DNA of 64,000 nucleotides. It comes from Pseudoscleropodium purum (lineage: Eukaryota; Streptophyta; Bryopsida; Hypnales; Brachytheciaceae). The number at the start of each line of letters is the position of its first letter. The stretch's first letter is position 1. Location: assembly GCA_963969395.1 (NCBI GenBank), contig OZ017797.1, forward strand, positions 31,868,001 to 31,932,000, given 5' to 3'. The position numbers and the translations under genes were made by a program. Below the pieces are notes generated by a model. That model worked only from the letters and a program-made list of their open reading frames with translations, ran no database searches and was not told the DNA's origin. Positions 1 through 12,598 of the stretch are shown one piece after another.

Positions 1-42
1 CTAGTCAATCCTTTAACTAAAGCGAATCATCTTATTATGTAG
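1..42 (+). mobile_element. Possible tail of a Ty1/copia polyprotein
   Basis: The first frame reads LVNPLTKANHLIM then stop, resembling the (A)DPLTK motif near the C-terminus of copia RNase H. Only 13 residues are visible and the rest is outside the window. Confidence 0.25.
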
Positions 43-2892
43 TTGCTACTATTAAATACATTATCAAGTTTTTACAAATAGAATGATATTTCAATTGAAA
101 TTCTATTTTTTACCTCTATTAGTCATATATTAGTTTTTAGCTTTTCATTCTATACTAAGAGTGTTTTTGTGTTTTGTTCTTTCTAAAATAATTTTGCGTT
201 TGTAAAGTAATATGAAGAAAATATTCAAGAAATTTGCCTTCTAGTAACATTGAGATGATTTATCTTTTTCATAAAAGTATGAAATTAGTCTTATGGTCAA
301 TTCTCATGACCAATAGATGTTAGGAAAGTCACATGGTTAAGATGTGAGTTGAACTTTACTTAACTTGTGATTTAAATAGAAGATAAAGTGAAGGGAAAAG
401 GGGCATTAGAGATTGTATCTCTCATTGTTGTTAATAAGGCTCAAAAGTTTGAAAGGCCATGGTGTGTTATTTTTTGAAATTTTTAAAATGAAATTTGAAA
501 GAGTTGTATATCTTGGTGTGAAGTTTTCAAATTAATTTCATTTATTTGATTTGAAGTTGTGAATCAAAAGTTGTGCTACAAAAATTGTGCTAATTTGAGT
601 AGAAGGAGGTCTTCTACGTTTTATATTAAAGAGTAGAGATTTCAACCGATTATAAAAAACAGACATGTTTTTTGTTTGCAATGAATTTTAAAGAAAGTGC
701 AGGAAATTGTGTTGGCTTTTCATAAAACTATCATTCATTGTATTTGAAATTTTTATGAGTAAGTTGTAAGTAACAAAGCAAAGAAAGATCTGTTGTCCTT
801 CTTTTTTTAAGGCCAAAACTTTGAATGGCCATAGAAGTTGGACAAAGTTTTAGAATGAGTTGAAATTAAAAGGAGAAGTAGAAAGTTGTATTATCTTTTC
901 AAAAAGTCATCATGCATCTCATTTGAACTGTAGACAACACGGCAACACCAATTCAAAGTTCAACAATGAAGTAAGAGTTGAAGTTTAGTGTTTGGAGTTG
1001 AAGTTTGGACTTTGGAGTTGGAATTTGGACTTTGGAGTTGGAATTTGGACTTTGAAGTTGGGGTTGGGACTTTGGAGTTGGAGTTGGGACTTTGGAGTTG
1101 GAGTTGGGACTTTAAAGAGTTGAACTTTAAAGAGTTGAAGGAGAGTTGGAGGAGAGTTGGAGGAGACTTTGAAGACAAGAAGATTGAAGATTCATGTATT
1201 GTTGCTTGTGGCTTATTATTCCTAGCTTGATTTGAAGGCTTGTTGTCTTTTTATTGTTATTCTTAGTCGGTTTTGAAAGCTTGTTGTTTTCATTTTTGCT
1301 TTATAAACACTATAGCAGACTTGAAGGTTATGTGGGTATTCAATAATAGTCCCGTTTTGTGTTTGTGGTGACAAAATGGGATTGATCACCCGCATGATTA
1401 TACTTTTATATCCTTCTCATTGATGAGGCATGATTGCTAATCATCATGGATTTGAAGTTTAGGAGCCAATTTTCGGATGATTAACTCATGGTTTGGCCGT
1501 CTCATTTTATTTGTTTGAGGTCGTGGATTCTTATCACCTACCCTTACATTGGCTTTTATAGAACTACTATAAGATTGGAAAATGAAGACCGAAAACAGAA
1601 GACTAGAAGATTCGATTGAACTCCATAGTAAACTATTCCCAGTCGCAATCAAAATCCTCATGATTTTTCAAAGCGAACTCTTTCTATACGACATTTAGTT
1701 AATCACATTGGTTGAGAAAAAACAAACTAAATTAATAAAAATTTCATTGTTAATAAGGGAAATTGGAATATAAGATTCAAGACTAAATTCACTCTCTACA
1801 ATTGCATTGATGCAATCATCTAAGTTATTAGTAGAACCAAAGTTTGATAATATCAAATTAAAGTTATGCTCTTTCAATGGATCAACTCTACAGAGACTTG
1901 GGTAGAAAAATCTATTCCTATATTGAACTGATCAGTCTGTAGATTTTCACTTGGAGTATTTTGTACCTACACAAGAAGAAAATATAAAATAACAACCTCG
2001 ACATTGATAGAAGGAGAAACTATTGAAATGTAAAGATTTGAAGATTGTCCTATTGCAACTTTTTGAGCTACTGCCTCTTCTCTCTCAGCATCACTATTTC
2101 TACCATGTCCATGACCTCTTGACAAACATTGAGAGGCATACAACTCTAGTCCTTTTACAGAATGAACTTTCATCCTCTTGATTCTTTCCATAATGACTTC
2201 TTGTTCTCATGATTTAGATTCTTACAAATATTCAAGATTTGTCAACTAGTGACAAATACAATGCCTATTACAAACTAGGATTGTAATGTCAAATATTCTA
2301 CATTTAGTAACTTCGTCTAAAAATTGGGTTGGTATAGCAACTAAGTGCATTGATGAGAAAAATCTTATTGTTAGTTCTACAATCTTGAGCAATCAAAAAA
2401 GTCAAACAGCTCAACTCTCTTGCATTGAGATTAAGATAAAACAACCAATTACGGACTGAAGATCCATTGTGGACTCTTAGAAATGACCCCATTAATAGGT
2501 TTTTTTAGCTAATGCAAATTTGAGCCACAATCAATGTCTTATCTATAGTAACTGGAATGGAGTGATTAATGACCATAATAGAAGCTTTCAACTTTTCAAT
2601 GTTAATTCATTGTAGGAAATGACTCCTTTAGGGCTTCCATGTTAGAAATTATTGGGACTACATTAGGTGAGTTGATGAGCATTATGGATACAATTTTTGT
2701 TGGTTTGGGGGAAGTTTAAAGATCATGATGGGTAGAACACTATAAAGATTTATAACAAATTCATAATTTGTTGAAAAAATATAATTTCAATTGCTCTCGC
2801 CATTTTTGATAGTTGTCTATATGTATGAAAATATTAGAACATTTCATCAATAATACGAGGGCAAACTCCTCATTCAGTCCGTAATGGGACAT
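43..2892. other. AT-rich spacer
   Basis: Apart from the minisatellite, only short open frames on both strands are seen, without recognisable domains. If the copia tail at the edge is real, a long terminal repeat could lie in the first kilobase, but I could not delimit one. Confidence 0.5.
982..1116 (+). repeat. 20-bp minisatellite
   Basis: About seven tandem units close to TTTGGAGTTGGAATTTGGAC. Early units have AATTT and later ones AGTTG at the variable position. Open frames over it on both strands are by-products of the repeat. Confidence 0.85.
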
Positions 2893-3035
2893 TTTACCTT
2901 ATGTCCCGTAATTGCAAAGCAATCCAAGTCACCAAAAATAATCGCAAGTCAATACCAACCTCACCACCTACGACTCGGTAGGTCTTAACGTGATTATTTT
3001 TGATAACTTGGTCTGCTTTGCAATTACCTAGTCCA
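2893..3035. repeat. Imperfect hairpin (foldback)
   Basis: GTAATTGCAAAGCAATCCAA running on to CACCAAAAATAATCGC (2909-2946) pairs with the inverse at 2991-3028, about 38 bp with a few mismatches and a roughly 44-nt loop. It could be a tiny foldback transposon or a small-RNA precursor. Neither is proven. Confidence 0.6.
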
Positions 3036-5221
3036 TAGTGATGGTTTGGCTCTTGTACCCCAAGATCTCTTCACAGCTCAATACGTTTCCCAAATCACAC
3101 TCTTATTACATATTGGTTAAAATACTTACAATGACGCATATAGTATCCTCTACCTGATGGTATTTCGTTCCAAACTGGGATACAATTGGCGATCAGCGTT
3201 TCCGGAATTTGTAAAACAAGGCCAATTTGAAAAAGAAAAGTTCGGAATCAGCAATTTCTTACAACTGCTACGAATTTGGGAATACTTGAATTTCAGGGGA
3301 CTGCTCAGATTGAAAGTCAATGTTCCGTGCGGGTTTGATTGAATCTGAATCTCATGAATGTCTGTGTAAGCGTCTATGGAGAGCATTGCATCGTAATGTA
3401 TGCACATCGTGCATACATGTTTTCTCGTTTCCATGGGACGATTCTGTGAATGCTATGAGAGGACTCTTTGACAATTTTGGGTGCATCCAAAGCATCATTT
3501 TTGAGCATTTGAAGGGTTTGCATTTGGGATGTGGATTTCTGAGTGTTGCAAAAAAACGATACACTGGGACTTAGACGACAGATGACCAAATGACGTGCAA
3601 AGTAAACAAGTTTCTGATTGAAAAACTTCAGGACCAGTTGAGGTTATCAGTAATGGTGTCAGAGGTGAATTTTTGTACCCAGTACTAGTTGTGTCTTTGT
3701 CCAGACCAAGAAGGATTCATGAGACGGACTCGGACATGCAGTTGTGATGCAACAGTGCAGAGTCAGGCACTTAATTCCAAAATCCGAGAATAAATCTGCT
3801 AGGTTAATGAAGAGAATTGGGAGGAACTTCCAGAAACTTATTGAGGCAGACATTGAATCACGCTAGCAAATAATTACAGGGATTGTGGCTATGGATTGAG
3901 GTCACGAATTGTGGTCATTGCAAAGTGTCCATGTCAAGATGGCGCTCCTGATGCTTGGAATCATCTAATATTCTTACGGTAACCAAATTATCCCTGTACA
4001 CAGATTCCTTTTCCACCATCTGCTAAAGAGCAGGTTGAAGCCAGTAGCCTAAGTTAAACACGCATAGTAATGATTGTAAACTCATGTACCGGTAGATCAC
4101 GCACATGATTGAAATGCGGAAATAGTCTTACGTTGCAATTGATACAAAGTTTCCATCGGTCCAACCGTCAGAATCAAGGAAGCAAAAACTAAACACGATT
4201 AGCTGGGCATCGAGTTGCTGTTTAGGGTTGATTTCGGAAGCATGGGTAGCTTTCATCTCTAGACGCGGGTGCAATGATTCAGTAATATGTTGTATAATGT
4301 AGCTCAAATCTTTCTGAAGACTATCAATATCGCAAGTCATTTCAAATTAAAGTGTGTATAGGGAAACTACAGACAGACGGTTTCTCTCAATCCATTCTTC
4401 AGTTGAGCTTCCCTGATGTACGTATCGTTAAACTTCTGGAACTTGAAAGGGGCTAGAAAGGCTTCTCGAGTGTAAATCTCTGTCAACCTCCTTGCCATTC
4501 GGGTTTTGAGCTTCCGCGTCTTCCGGAACTATTACCGATTTTCATTGGAACCTGCTCGCAACCTCTACAGACGTGAAAGTGCTTGAATGTCAGATTTCAA
4601 CAGCAAATTGGTCTCGCGGCTTCAATCAGCGCCAATGCTTGGAAATTTTGAATTACCCTTCAAGAGAATTTGAGTTCACAATTGCAGACGATTACTAATG
4701 AAGGCACATGTTCTGTACTTGGAGTTTGACATTGGGCAGAGGAAATTAGGTGTCCGTTATGCGATTACAATGTGAGTGAAGTGCATCGTCGTTGCTCAGC
4801 ATTGGTCCTGCTCACGTCTTGTTCACGTCCTGCTCACGAAATTCTTGGTTTGATTGTGTTTCGAATTTTTTTTGTATCTCGGAGTTCAGTGGGGAACCCT
4901 AAGACCTCGGCGCCCCAAGACCCTCATTGGATTCCGAGCAGCGTCGGCGTTTCGATTTTCTCAGGCTTGTTTCTGAGTAGAGATCTGAAGGACAAATATT
5001 TATCGCAAACCCTGTGAGAAACTACTTTCTCTGTTGCTATGGTGTACAAACGTTGATCACAATATTTGCTCCTGGTAGCATACTGGTATTCCATGCATTT
5101 CTTTTGTGAAATCTAGAAATAATTTCGAACTACTGCATGCAAGCACATAAATGCACGTCGCGAAGTATGGATTGCTAGTACAGAGCACTGCTACAAAGAC
5201 ACAGTTTATCTAGCTCTCAAG

Positions 5222-5452
5222 TTACCCAACTCTGATACCTTTCGTATTTGTGATGTTGAACGAGGCAGCTCGCGTACATCTCTCCTTCATCACTAATGGA
5301 ACAATATGCTTATCTTCTACTTGTTTGAAATTTAGCACTTTTCTGGTCAATTGTGGCTGCTCTTCGCAAATTTGCTCTGCTATCAAAACCGTGACAAAGA
5401 TGGTAACGCAATCGTTGCTACCCTTCACGGCGCAAGTTTGCCGCATAACCAC
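5222..5452 (-). other. Unassigned 76-codon open frame
   Basis: An open minus-strand frame in a stretch of balanced base composition, containing segments such as VTVLIAEQICEEQPQLTRKV and VMKERCTRAASFN. No family is recognised. It could be an exon or pseudo-exon because it is bounded by plausible AG and GT sites, or it could be chance. Confidence 0.2.
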
Positions 5453-5552
5453 TAGGGCAGTTTCAGGCTAGTTTCATTTGCTTGAGTTTGTTTGTATTGC
5501 CTGAATCAGGCAATGGGAGTTGCAGCGGCCGCATCCATGGGCGATCAGAAAC

Positions 5553-5738
5553 TCCATGGTGGCAGAAGAGGTGACGCAGCAGTCGAGTCCAATTGCGACT
5601 GCAGAAATGATGAGTTGCTCGGTTGAATTTCAGATGATGGGGGAGAGATTGGTGGCATTTGCAGCTGTTGTTAAGCGTCGAGACTCATATAACAAGTGGG
5701 GTTTAGGATCTGAGTTGCTATGGGTGTTCGGATTTTGA
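5553..5738 (+). other. Unassigned open frame from ATG
   Basis: ATGGTGGCAGAAGAGGTG opens 61 codons (MVAEEVTQQSSPIATAEMM...) and ends at TGA 5736-5738. No domain is recognised. It sits in a 3.1-5.9 kb stretch whose composition is closer to coding DNA than its surroundings. Confidence 0.2.
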
Positions 5739-5900
5739 GTTGCATTCGAAATCGATTGGAGGATAAAGCAGATTGATTTGAAGGTCACTTGACAATTTAG
5801 AGTTGAATCAAAAATCACCTGAACTACTGGCCAGCTGTCAAGTAAGTCCAAAAATTTTCTCGGAGTTCTATAGGGTTCAAAAACCGCTCCTCGGGAACCC

Positions 5901-7726
5901 TTGACTCCGAAATTAGGCCACCAAGCGGGTGTTAATTAGCAGGAATTCAGAAAATTTATAGCCTCTTTTGAGCAACTTGGATCCAAACATGCTTACTGTA
6001 GAAATGTAGCAGAGATTTTAGGAAATTCGATTACATTTTTAAAGGTTTTGTGCAAATTAAGGATGAATTTGACAGTTTATTAAATTTATTGGTCCTCTGG
6101 ATGTCTCTTGGTTTTGCGAGATCGGCAAGTCCTTTACTTTTTGGTAGTTCATTCATTGATGAATTATTGGATTTTGGTTTTCTAACCTCACCAGATTCCA
6201 TCAAAGCCTTCTAAGATCATGTCCAAATCTCATTGAATGTGGTGATGTACATCAATTTGTTATGAGGTAAAACAACTATTGTGAGCCAAGAAAGTCTTAT
6301 GTAAGGTCAATGTATATGTCTCTGCACACATTTTAGTCAATTGATTGATTCTAAAAAATTGTTTGATAGATTGGGGTTTTTTAGACCTTGTAGCTTTACA
6401 ATAGCAAATTAGATCAAAATGATAAATATATTGTTGAGCACTTATTGAAAGAAATCTTGTTTTAGAGAAGTCCACAATGGTTTTGAAATTTTGTACTTGT
6501 TTGATATAAGTGGCATATTTGTAAGTACAAGGTTCATCTGAAGTATTTTTGCATGAGCAATTTGAATCATCTATTGTGTCATAAATTTTAGTCTAACTTT
6601 TAAAAGCAACATATTCATTGTAAATTGCATTAAATTTATGTACAATTGATTCATGTTTGGCTAGAATTTAGAGTTTCTACCATAGCTAGGTACATCAAGA
6701 AATGGAGTTCAATGCAATTGCAATACCTAGTTTTTCTTTTAGTCCCCTACATTCCTAATATTTCTTTGGTTTCCATGATTAAAGTCTCTACTATTCTAAT
6801 GTATGCAACTCATCTTGGCCCCCTCAAATCTAAAGTCCATTTTGATGACACTTATTGAACTTTGAGGCAAATGTCTAATCCTACATTGGATTAGTAGGGT
6901 CTCATGTAGAATTTGGTAATGTTTTGTGTCAAAGCTTAAACTCTTGCAATTTGTGGATTTCATCATATCAATACTTATTTGAATTTTGTTATTGTTGATT
7001 CCTTAGGAAAGTGTTGCTACCAAAGTCCCACTAGAACCAGAGCTCATTTTTTATGAGATTGTGGAGACTTTTCAAGAGAAACTCAACTCTAACACAATCA
7101 TTTGCAAGTTCAAATTTAAGCCAATAAGGTGTAGTCATTACAAAATCCTTTTTTGTTGAATGATCACACTTCCTTTAGTGAGGCTAGTTCTTCAAACTTC
7201 AAATAGATGTATTTTGACTTGAATTAGAATTTGTTCATAAGTTTTTACAAGAAACACACATTTTTTTTCTTTGTCATACATAGTGTGACAAACTTACCAT
7301 CCACTATAACTTTTAAAGCATGAACTCAATGAACATGAATTTTTTTATTAGAGATGGTCATATTTCCATTGTAATCATATCACTTTTAGGAGCTAAATCA
7401 CTTTTAGGAGTTTAGGGTTTAGATGTGTAGCAGTTGTTTAAGACGAGTGATTTTCTGTTTTTAGGGAATGAGAAGGGACTAAGGAGTTTTCAGGATTTCG
7501 TCATGATGTTCGTGAAACACCTGAACTGAAAGATGTGAGTAGGAATTGGTGTCCTGTAGCGGTCCCAGTGATTGTGTTATGATCGTGGCCACAAAAAGAA
7601 ACGTTGCCCAGTTTATTGTACCTGCGATTGTAGAAGTAATGCCGAGTTTTCCTTGACTAAAGATTTTATATTACACTACTGGGAGTATCTGATGAATGCC
7701 CCATGTGACCACGTCTTTGATTGCAG
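5901..7726. other. AT-rich spacer before the metacaspase relic
   Basis: No recognisable gene. The expected upstream metacaspase exons (N-terminus and SGHG histidine loop) were looked for here and not found. Confidence 0.5.
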
Positions 7727-8112
7727 GTACTTTCAGAACGTCGAAGATCTGATGAGACGGGATACGAAGACTGTATCGTCCCCTCAGACATTCTCCAACT
7801 CACAGGCACTTCCCGTTGCTTTGTGTGCAATTTAAACCCCTTTCATCCCACATTAGCATTTTACAGTTCCATTAGCATTCCAGTGTTGTCCATGACTTTA
7901 CAGAAGTTAGACTACTTGTTTATCAATGCAATTGTTGTTCAACTTACATTGAATTTCATTTTATACGCTCGTTGAACAGATGATGACTTTCGTGACTTGA
8001 TAGATAGAGGATTGCCTGGAGTGAACTTCACGATCATTGTTGATGCATGCCATAGTGGTGGACTAATTGACAGCCAAAAAAAAAAGAGCAAGTATGGATT
8101 CACGCAGTTGCG
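7727..8112 (+). pseudogene. Metacaspase (type-II-like) relic, two exons with the catalytic Cys motif
   Basis: Exon 7727-7805 encodes DETGYEDCIVPSD, the segment before the p20 active site of plant metacaspases (cysteine proteases cutting after Arg/Lys). Exon 7980-8112 continues in phase with DDDFRDLIDRGLPGVN, then VDACHSGGLID, which contains the catalytic Cys. The joint reads CTCACAG|gc...cag|ATGATG, so the donor would be GC rather than GT. The second exon ends TTGCG|GTAATT. The catalytic-His exon (SGHG) and the first exon were not found in the preceding 4 kb, and nothing follows before the RING pseudogene only 197 bp away on the opposite strand. A truncated relic is most likely; a gene with distant exons cannot be excluded. 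Confidence 0.75.
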
Positions 8113-8834
8113 GTAATTCAGTGAGTGCACCCTAAACCCTAATTGTCACGATTTTGTGAATGTGTCAGTCATTGAATTTGAATTAGGGTATCTTTTTCTG
8201 TCATGTTTTCTTGTTTTAGTTTGAAAGCCTCAAAACTTTCGAGTCTACTAATTGTTTCAAACTCAATTTCTACCCTTTCTAAGTTAAAAAGAATATGCTC
8301 CCCCTCAACTAGAGAAAGATTTGAGTAGGAACCGGAATGGGTTTTTGAATGTGAGCTTTGCACCACAAACAATAGGGTTTTTTTGCCCATGTTTTGGTGG
8401 CATAGTCAATGCAAGCGCTTGCATGCCCACAAGGATCTAGACATGTCCTCTTTTGCTTCTTCGAGAATTCCAAATAGCACAATGTATACTCTTTGCTCTA
8501 CAATTCCTCAAAACTTTGGACCTTCTTCAGCTTGCCCTCCACCTACAACAATCCTAAGCCTTGTTACACAATCTCAACAATGGGCAAGGTAGTCAAAAAG
8601 TTCAAAAAGGCCAATTCCTAAATATTTTCCAAGCTATTTAGAATGCGCTTATGATAGTCATGCATTCAACATAAAGTTGTCATTCTAAAATTGTTTAGAT
8701 TTATGCTACAATGAGATAAATAGTGACCACAATATATGGTCAAATTTAATTGAGCTAGGACAATAATCTGGGTACAAACTCACCTCCTCGAAAGCACTCC
8801 CAACCTTCTATACTATCCCTTCAGTAGGTCCCTA

Positions 8835-9909
8835 TACTACAAGAAAAAGAGGGGTTTTGCAATTACAGTATACAACTGGTTTTACAATTGCATGGGATGT
8901 TTGCAACTAGGTGATAATTTGGAACCTACAGTTGTAGTGGACAAGTCGCAACGGTTGCAATATGGTCACAAATTTCTTTTTCATCCAATAGCATGCCAAG
9001 GACTTCATCACATGCCAAGAACTTCATCAATGAACTCTTCTGATGTGGTTGTTGATGTAGAACTTGCTTAACTGCAACTTGTTTGCAACTCATTTACAAC
9101 TTGTCTATGACTTGTAGATTTGTAGATTTTGAAGTTTTAATCTCAATGATTTGTAGATATCAAAATTTTAGATCTAGCTTCTTTTTTAAATTATCAAATT
9201 CAAATATTGATATTAAATAGATTTCATCAATTCACAAAACTTTACAATTTCCACAAGTTCTAAAATTTCTTAGACTTTAAAAACTTGGTAATTTCTATAG
9301 ATTGCAAAAATCTACAAATTGTAGAAATCTACAAAATGTTGAAATGTTAGAATTTCATAATTAGAATTCATTATGTAAGAATGCTATAACTTACAATTTT
9401 TATATGTCCAATCTAATGATACTCTTGACAATTGATGTAGGACAATTCTAATTGTTTTCTATTATAACTCTAGTTGTAATCTAGTTGTTTTCAAGTTGTA
9501 GTTTAGTTCCTTTCTAGTTGCATTCTAGTTGCTTTTGAGTTGCTTTCGAGTTGCAGTTTAGTTCCTTTCTAGTTGCATTCTAGTTTCTTTTACGTTGAAT
9601 TCTAGTTAAATTGCAGTTGAATTTAGATTCTATACAACTATAATTTGACTCACTGGACTCTACAGAATAGAAAGTTGTCAACATCAACAATTGTAATAAA
9701 TATTGGATGTAGAATACCTCACATCAATTCTTCTCATACATCCCTATAATCCTAAACTTCACCTTGCGACTACTTTGCAATTACAAAAATATATAACTTT
9801 GTTCACGTCAAATTTGCTACAAATATAGAGGGCTATAGTTGTAGGACAGTTGTATAGGACACATAGTTGCATTGCAGTCAGTTGTAGTGGACACGTTTTT
9901 CTTCTACTG
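8835..9909. mobile_element. Non-autonomous CACTA-like element inside exon 8 of copy A
   Basis: This 1075-bp insertion has inverted ends TACTACAAGAAAAA and CAGTAGAAGAAAAA. It is flanked by the 3-bp direct repeat CTA (8832-8834 and 9910-9912), as expected for CACTA/EnSpm transposons. The exon resumes on each side, and copy B has no insert at the same place. The interior is rich in GTTGCAA/TTGCAACT and AGTTGC[AT]TT motifs, which resemble the subterminal repeats such elements use for transposase binding. No transposase frame is present. Confidence 0.75.
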
Positions 9910-12598
9910 CTAGAAGACGACTTCACCTATCTATTGATGCCAATTTTCTTCATACTTGCCAAATATTTCACCTTCTTGTACAAAGCCTTTTGCACCACAT
10001 TCCTCTTCTCTTCCTGATAAGTACAAAAAAACTGCAGGCGCAAAATTGGCATTAATTGGTCACATATTAAATTGATGAAAAGGTGAATGGGAGGAATGGA
10101 AGATTATTATTTAATAGTTATAGTCCGCAAATAGTTGAATGCATATTATATACACTACTTAGGTGTACAAGACATGTACCAATTGAGAAGAATTCTTATG
10201 TAATTGTGATGAAACCAACTTCCTAAAATTTTAGGAATTTAAGCTAATTCTTTGTACTTGACCTAGTTATGTTTATAAGATATCTAGACTTGCCAAGAGA
10301 ATCTCGTACCTCATCAAGTCTTGCAAGTTGATTTTCTTCACTTCTTCATATGCAAGTAGGTGCTTGCCACTAAGTTTCTCCAACTAAAGAACAACTTCCC
10401 CATGTAATTGAATCTCTTTCAAAGCATACAATGTTTGTATTCAAGTGATTTGAAAGAATTCCAAACATATGCTCATGTATCACTGGATCACAAATACTTC
10501 ATTATTAGAAGTCAAAAAGTAAAATAGCGCATAATTAATTGTTGTAGTGTTGTAGCTAGAATGATCAAACACCGTGGTTTAATATGTTGCAAATCTAATT
10601 GGAGAAATACTAAATTCAAGAAAAGGCTACAATTAGAGCTCATGATTTGATAATGAATTTAGTTACAAGACAACTATTACAATTATTGGCCTTTCCAAAT
10701 AAACACAACAATGTTTGCTACAACTTCTCCTAGTGAGACTTGTAAGATTTTTACAAACAATGGTATGTATATGGTAGAATTCCTTATCACTCACCAGGAT
10801 TGAGATTCATTGCTTTGAAGCAGACGGTCCAAATTGTCTTTTGCTATCTCAAACCAGATTGCAAATGAGAAAATGACCTCCAAAGGTTTTATCGATTCAA
10901 AAGAACTCACTAAGTGAAGTGTGTGGTCTCTTTGTGTCTAATACTTAAGCTTCTAATTTTAGCATATGCAAATTTAAATAATGCAAAATCAACAATTATT
11001 AATTCAAATTCTAGTCAAAGATTTCTAAAGGCTAATTTGTTTTATGAAAATTAATCATTCTTTCAATAATACTTCAAACACATACTTTTAGCATTTCCAC
11101 TCATGTTGCATGAACATTTCAAGCCATTGACAAGCAAGTGTAAAGACAACAAGAGAAGGAAACATTAAGAAACTAGTTGGTTGATATCAATACTTGTATT
11201 GGACATAGAAAAAAAACTCATTGAAGTCCTTTGCTAAACAAGTAGCATTGTCTAAAGTGGAACAATTATTTAAGAAAATGGCTCTCTCTTCATTTGTGAG
11301 AATGAGTTCCTCCAAATTTTCAACTTCTTGAATATGCATAAAATGTAGAAGAAGATGTCATAATTGTTGGAAGCAATGGGTTACTACCATAGTTTAATTG
11401 ATTGAAGATCTACATAGCTAACCACAACCTCCACCATGCATTCTCTTAGTAAACAAATGTATTTTGTATATTAAATTCTTTGAGACAACCTAATTGGGGA
11501 ATTTGTTTGGTTACAAATTAGTTGAAGCATGAAGAAATGAACACTTACATGAGAAGGTGAGTAGTGTTTAACAAGTTTGTTTAAGAAAAACAAAAGATCA
11601 CCATCTGATATGTTGTTTGAGTGTCTCCATAATAGCTTCAAAAAATTGTTATATCAAGTTTTAGCCATTTTTGAGAAAAAGTGGGCAATCACTTGACTTT
11701 CAACATTAACCCTATAATAATGCACAATCCTTGATTAATAGCCCACATTGAATAGATTGAGCACCTTGATTCCCCTATTCTTTGTGTGTTGAAGAGAAGA
11801 AGGTAGCTAAGAGGCAAATACATTAGTGGACTGTTGAGCATTGACGTTTCATGTTCACATGAAAGCCACAAAGCAATTGGAATCAATCCACAATCTTCAC
11901 ATGCGGGCATGTATATGGCAACTTTGCAACTTAGACTTTGTCCTGCAAAACATTATTTTAATTTTAAAGTACAATAGGAGAAATCATCTCTACTAGAACA
12001 AATATATAATCATGCAAAAAATGAGCAATATGTAGTACAATCTTTCTTGCAATTATCCATACAATGTTGCCAAGAATTTCTTGATACAACTCCAATTTAG
12101 TTTAATCCTTGAGGTATGTACATTTTCTATATTGAGCTTGAAGATAATCACCTACTAATCTTCCAACCACTTGGGGAGATCATTTAGTATTTCAAAATCC
12201 ACTATTCAATCTAGCAAAGTTATCATGATGTTGAAGGTCAATTGAGGTGATGGATTAGTATGATACTACACTTCATTGGATATAAATTAACCCTTGAGCA
12301 TCCAAAGAATCTCTTAGGTCATCTAAGTTGTCAAAAAGCTTGTAATCAATGAGGAGAAATGAACCTCAAAAATGAAAAAAAAAAAATGTTGGTGTAAGTG
12401 CTACTATTGTAGAATGAAAGCTTATTCATCATGTTCTAATTTTGGACATTATCCATATATTTTAGTTTGTAATTTTCATTGTAAATGTGATTACACAAGC
12501 ATGTTTTATAGGCATTCATAGTTCAACACTCACAATACCACTCTACAAAATTACTTACGTTGACTAATCCTAGGATGAGCTTCATACTGTACACTAAT

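Larger units (their letters stand above)
3040..5900. other. Balanced-composition stretch, no identified gene
   Basis: Less AT-rich than its neighbours and dotted with open frames. One at 3157-3342 is bounded by a stop and reads WRSAFPEFVKQGQFEKEKFG. This looks like old genic DNA, possibly a further decayed gene upstream of the metacaspase relic, but nothing can be assigned. Confidence 0.3.

Noticed and set aside
988..1230. 80-codon frame rich in LELEFGLWSW
   Set aside because: Pure translation of the 20-bp minisatellite.
8383..8592. Plus-strand frame of 69 codons
   Set aside because: It is the antisense of the RING exon of copy A; a matching antisense frame exists opposite copy B (35504-35785).
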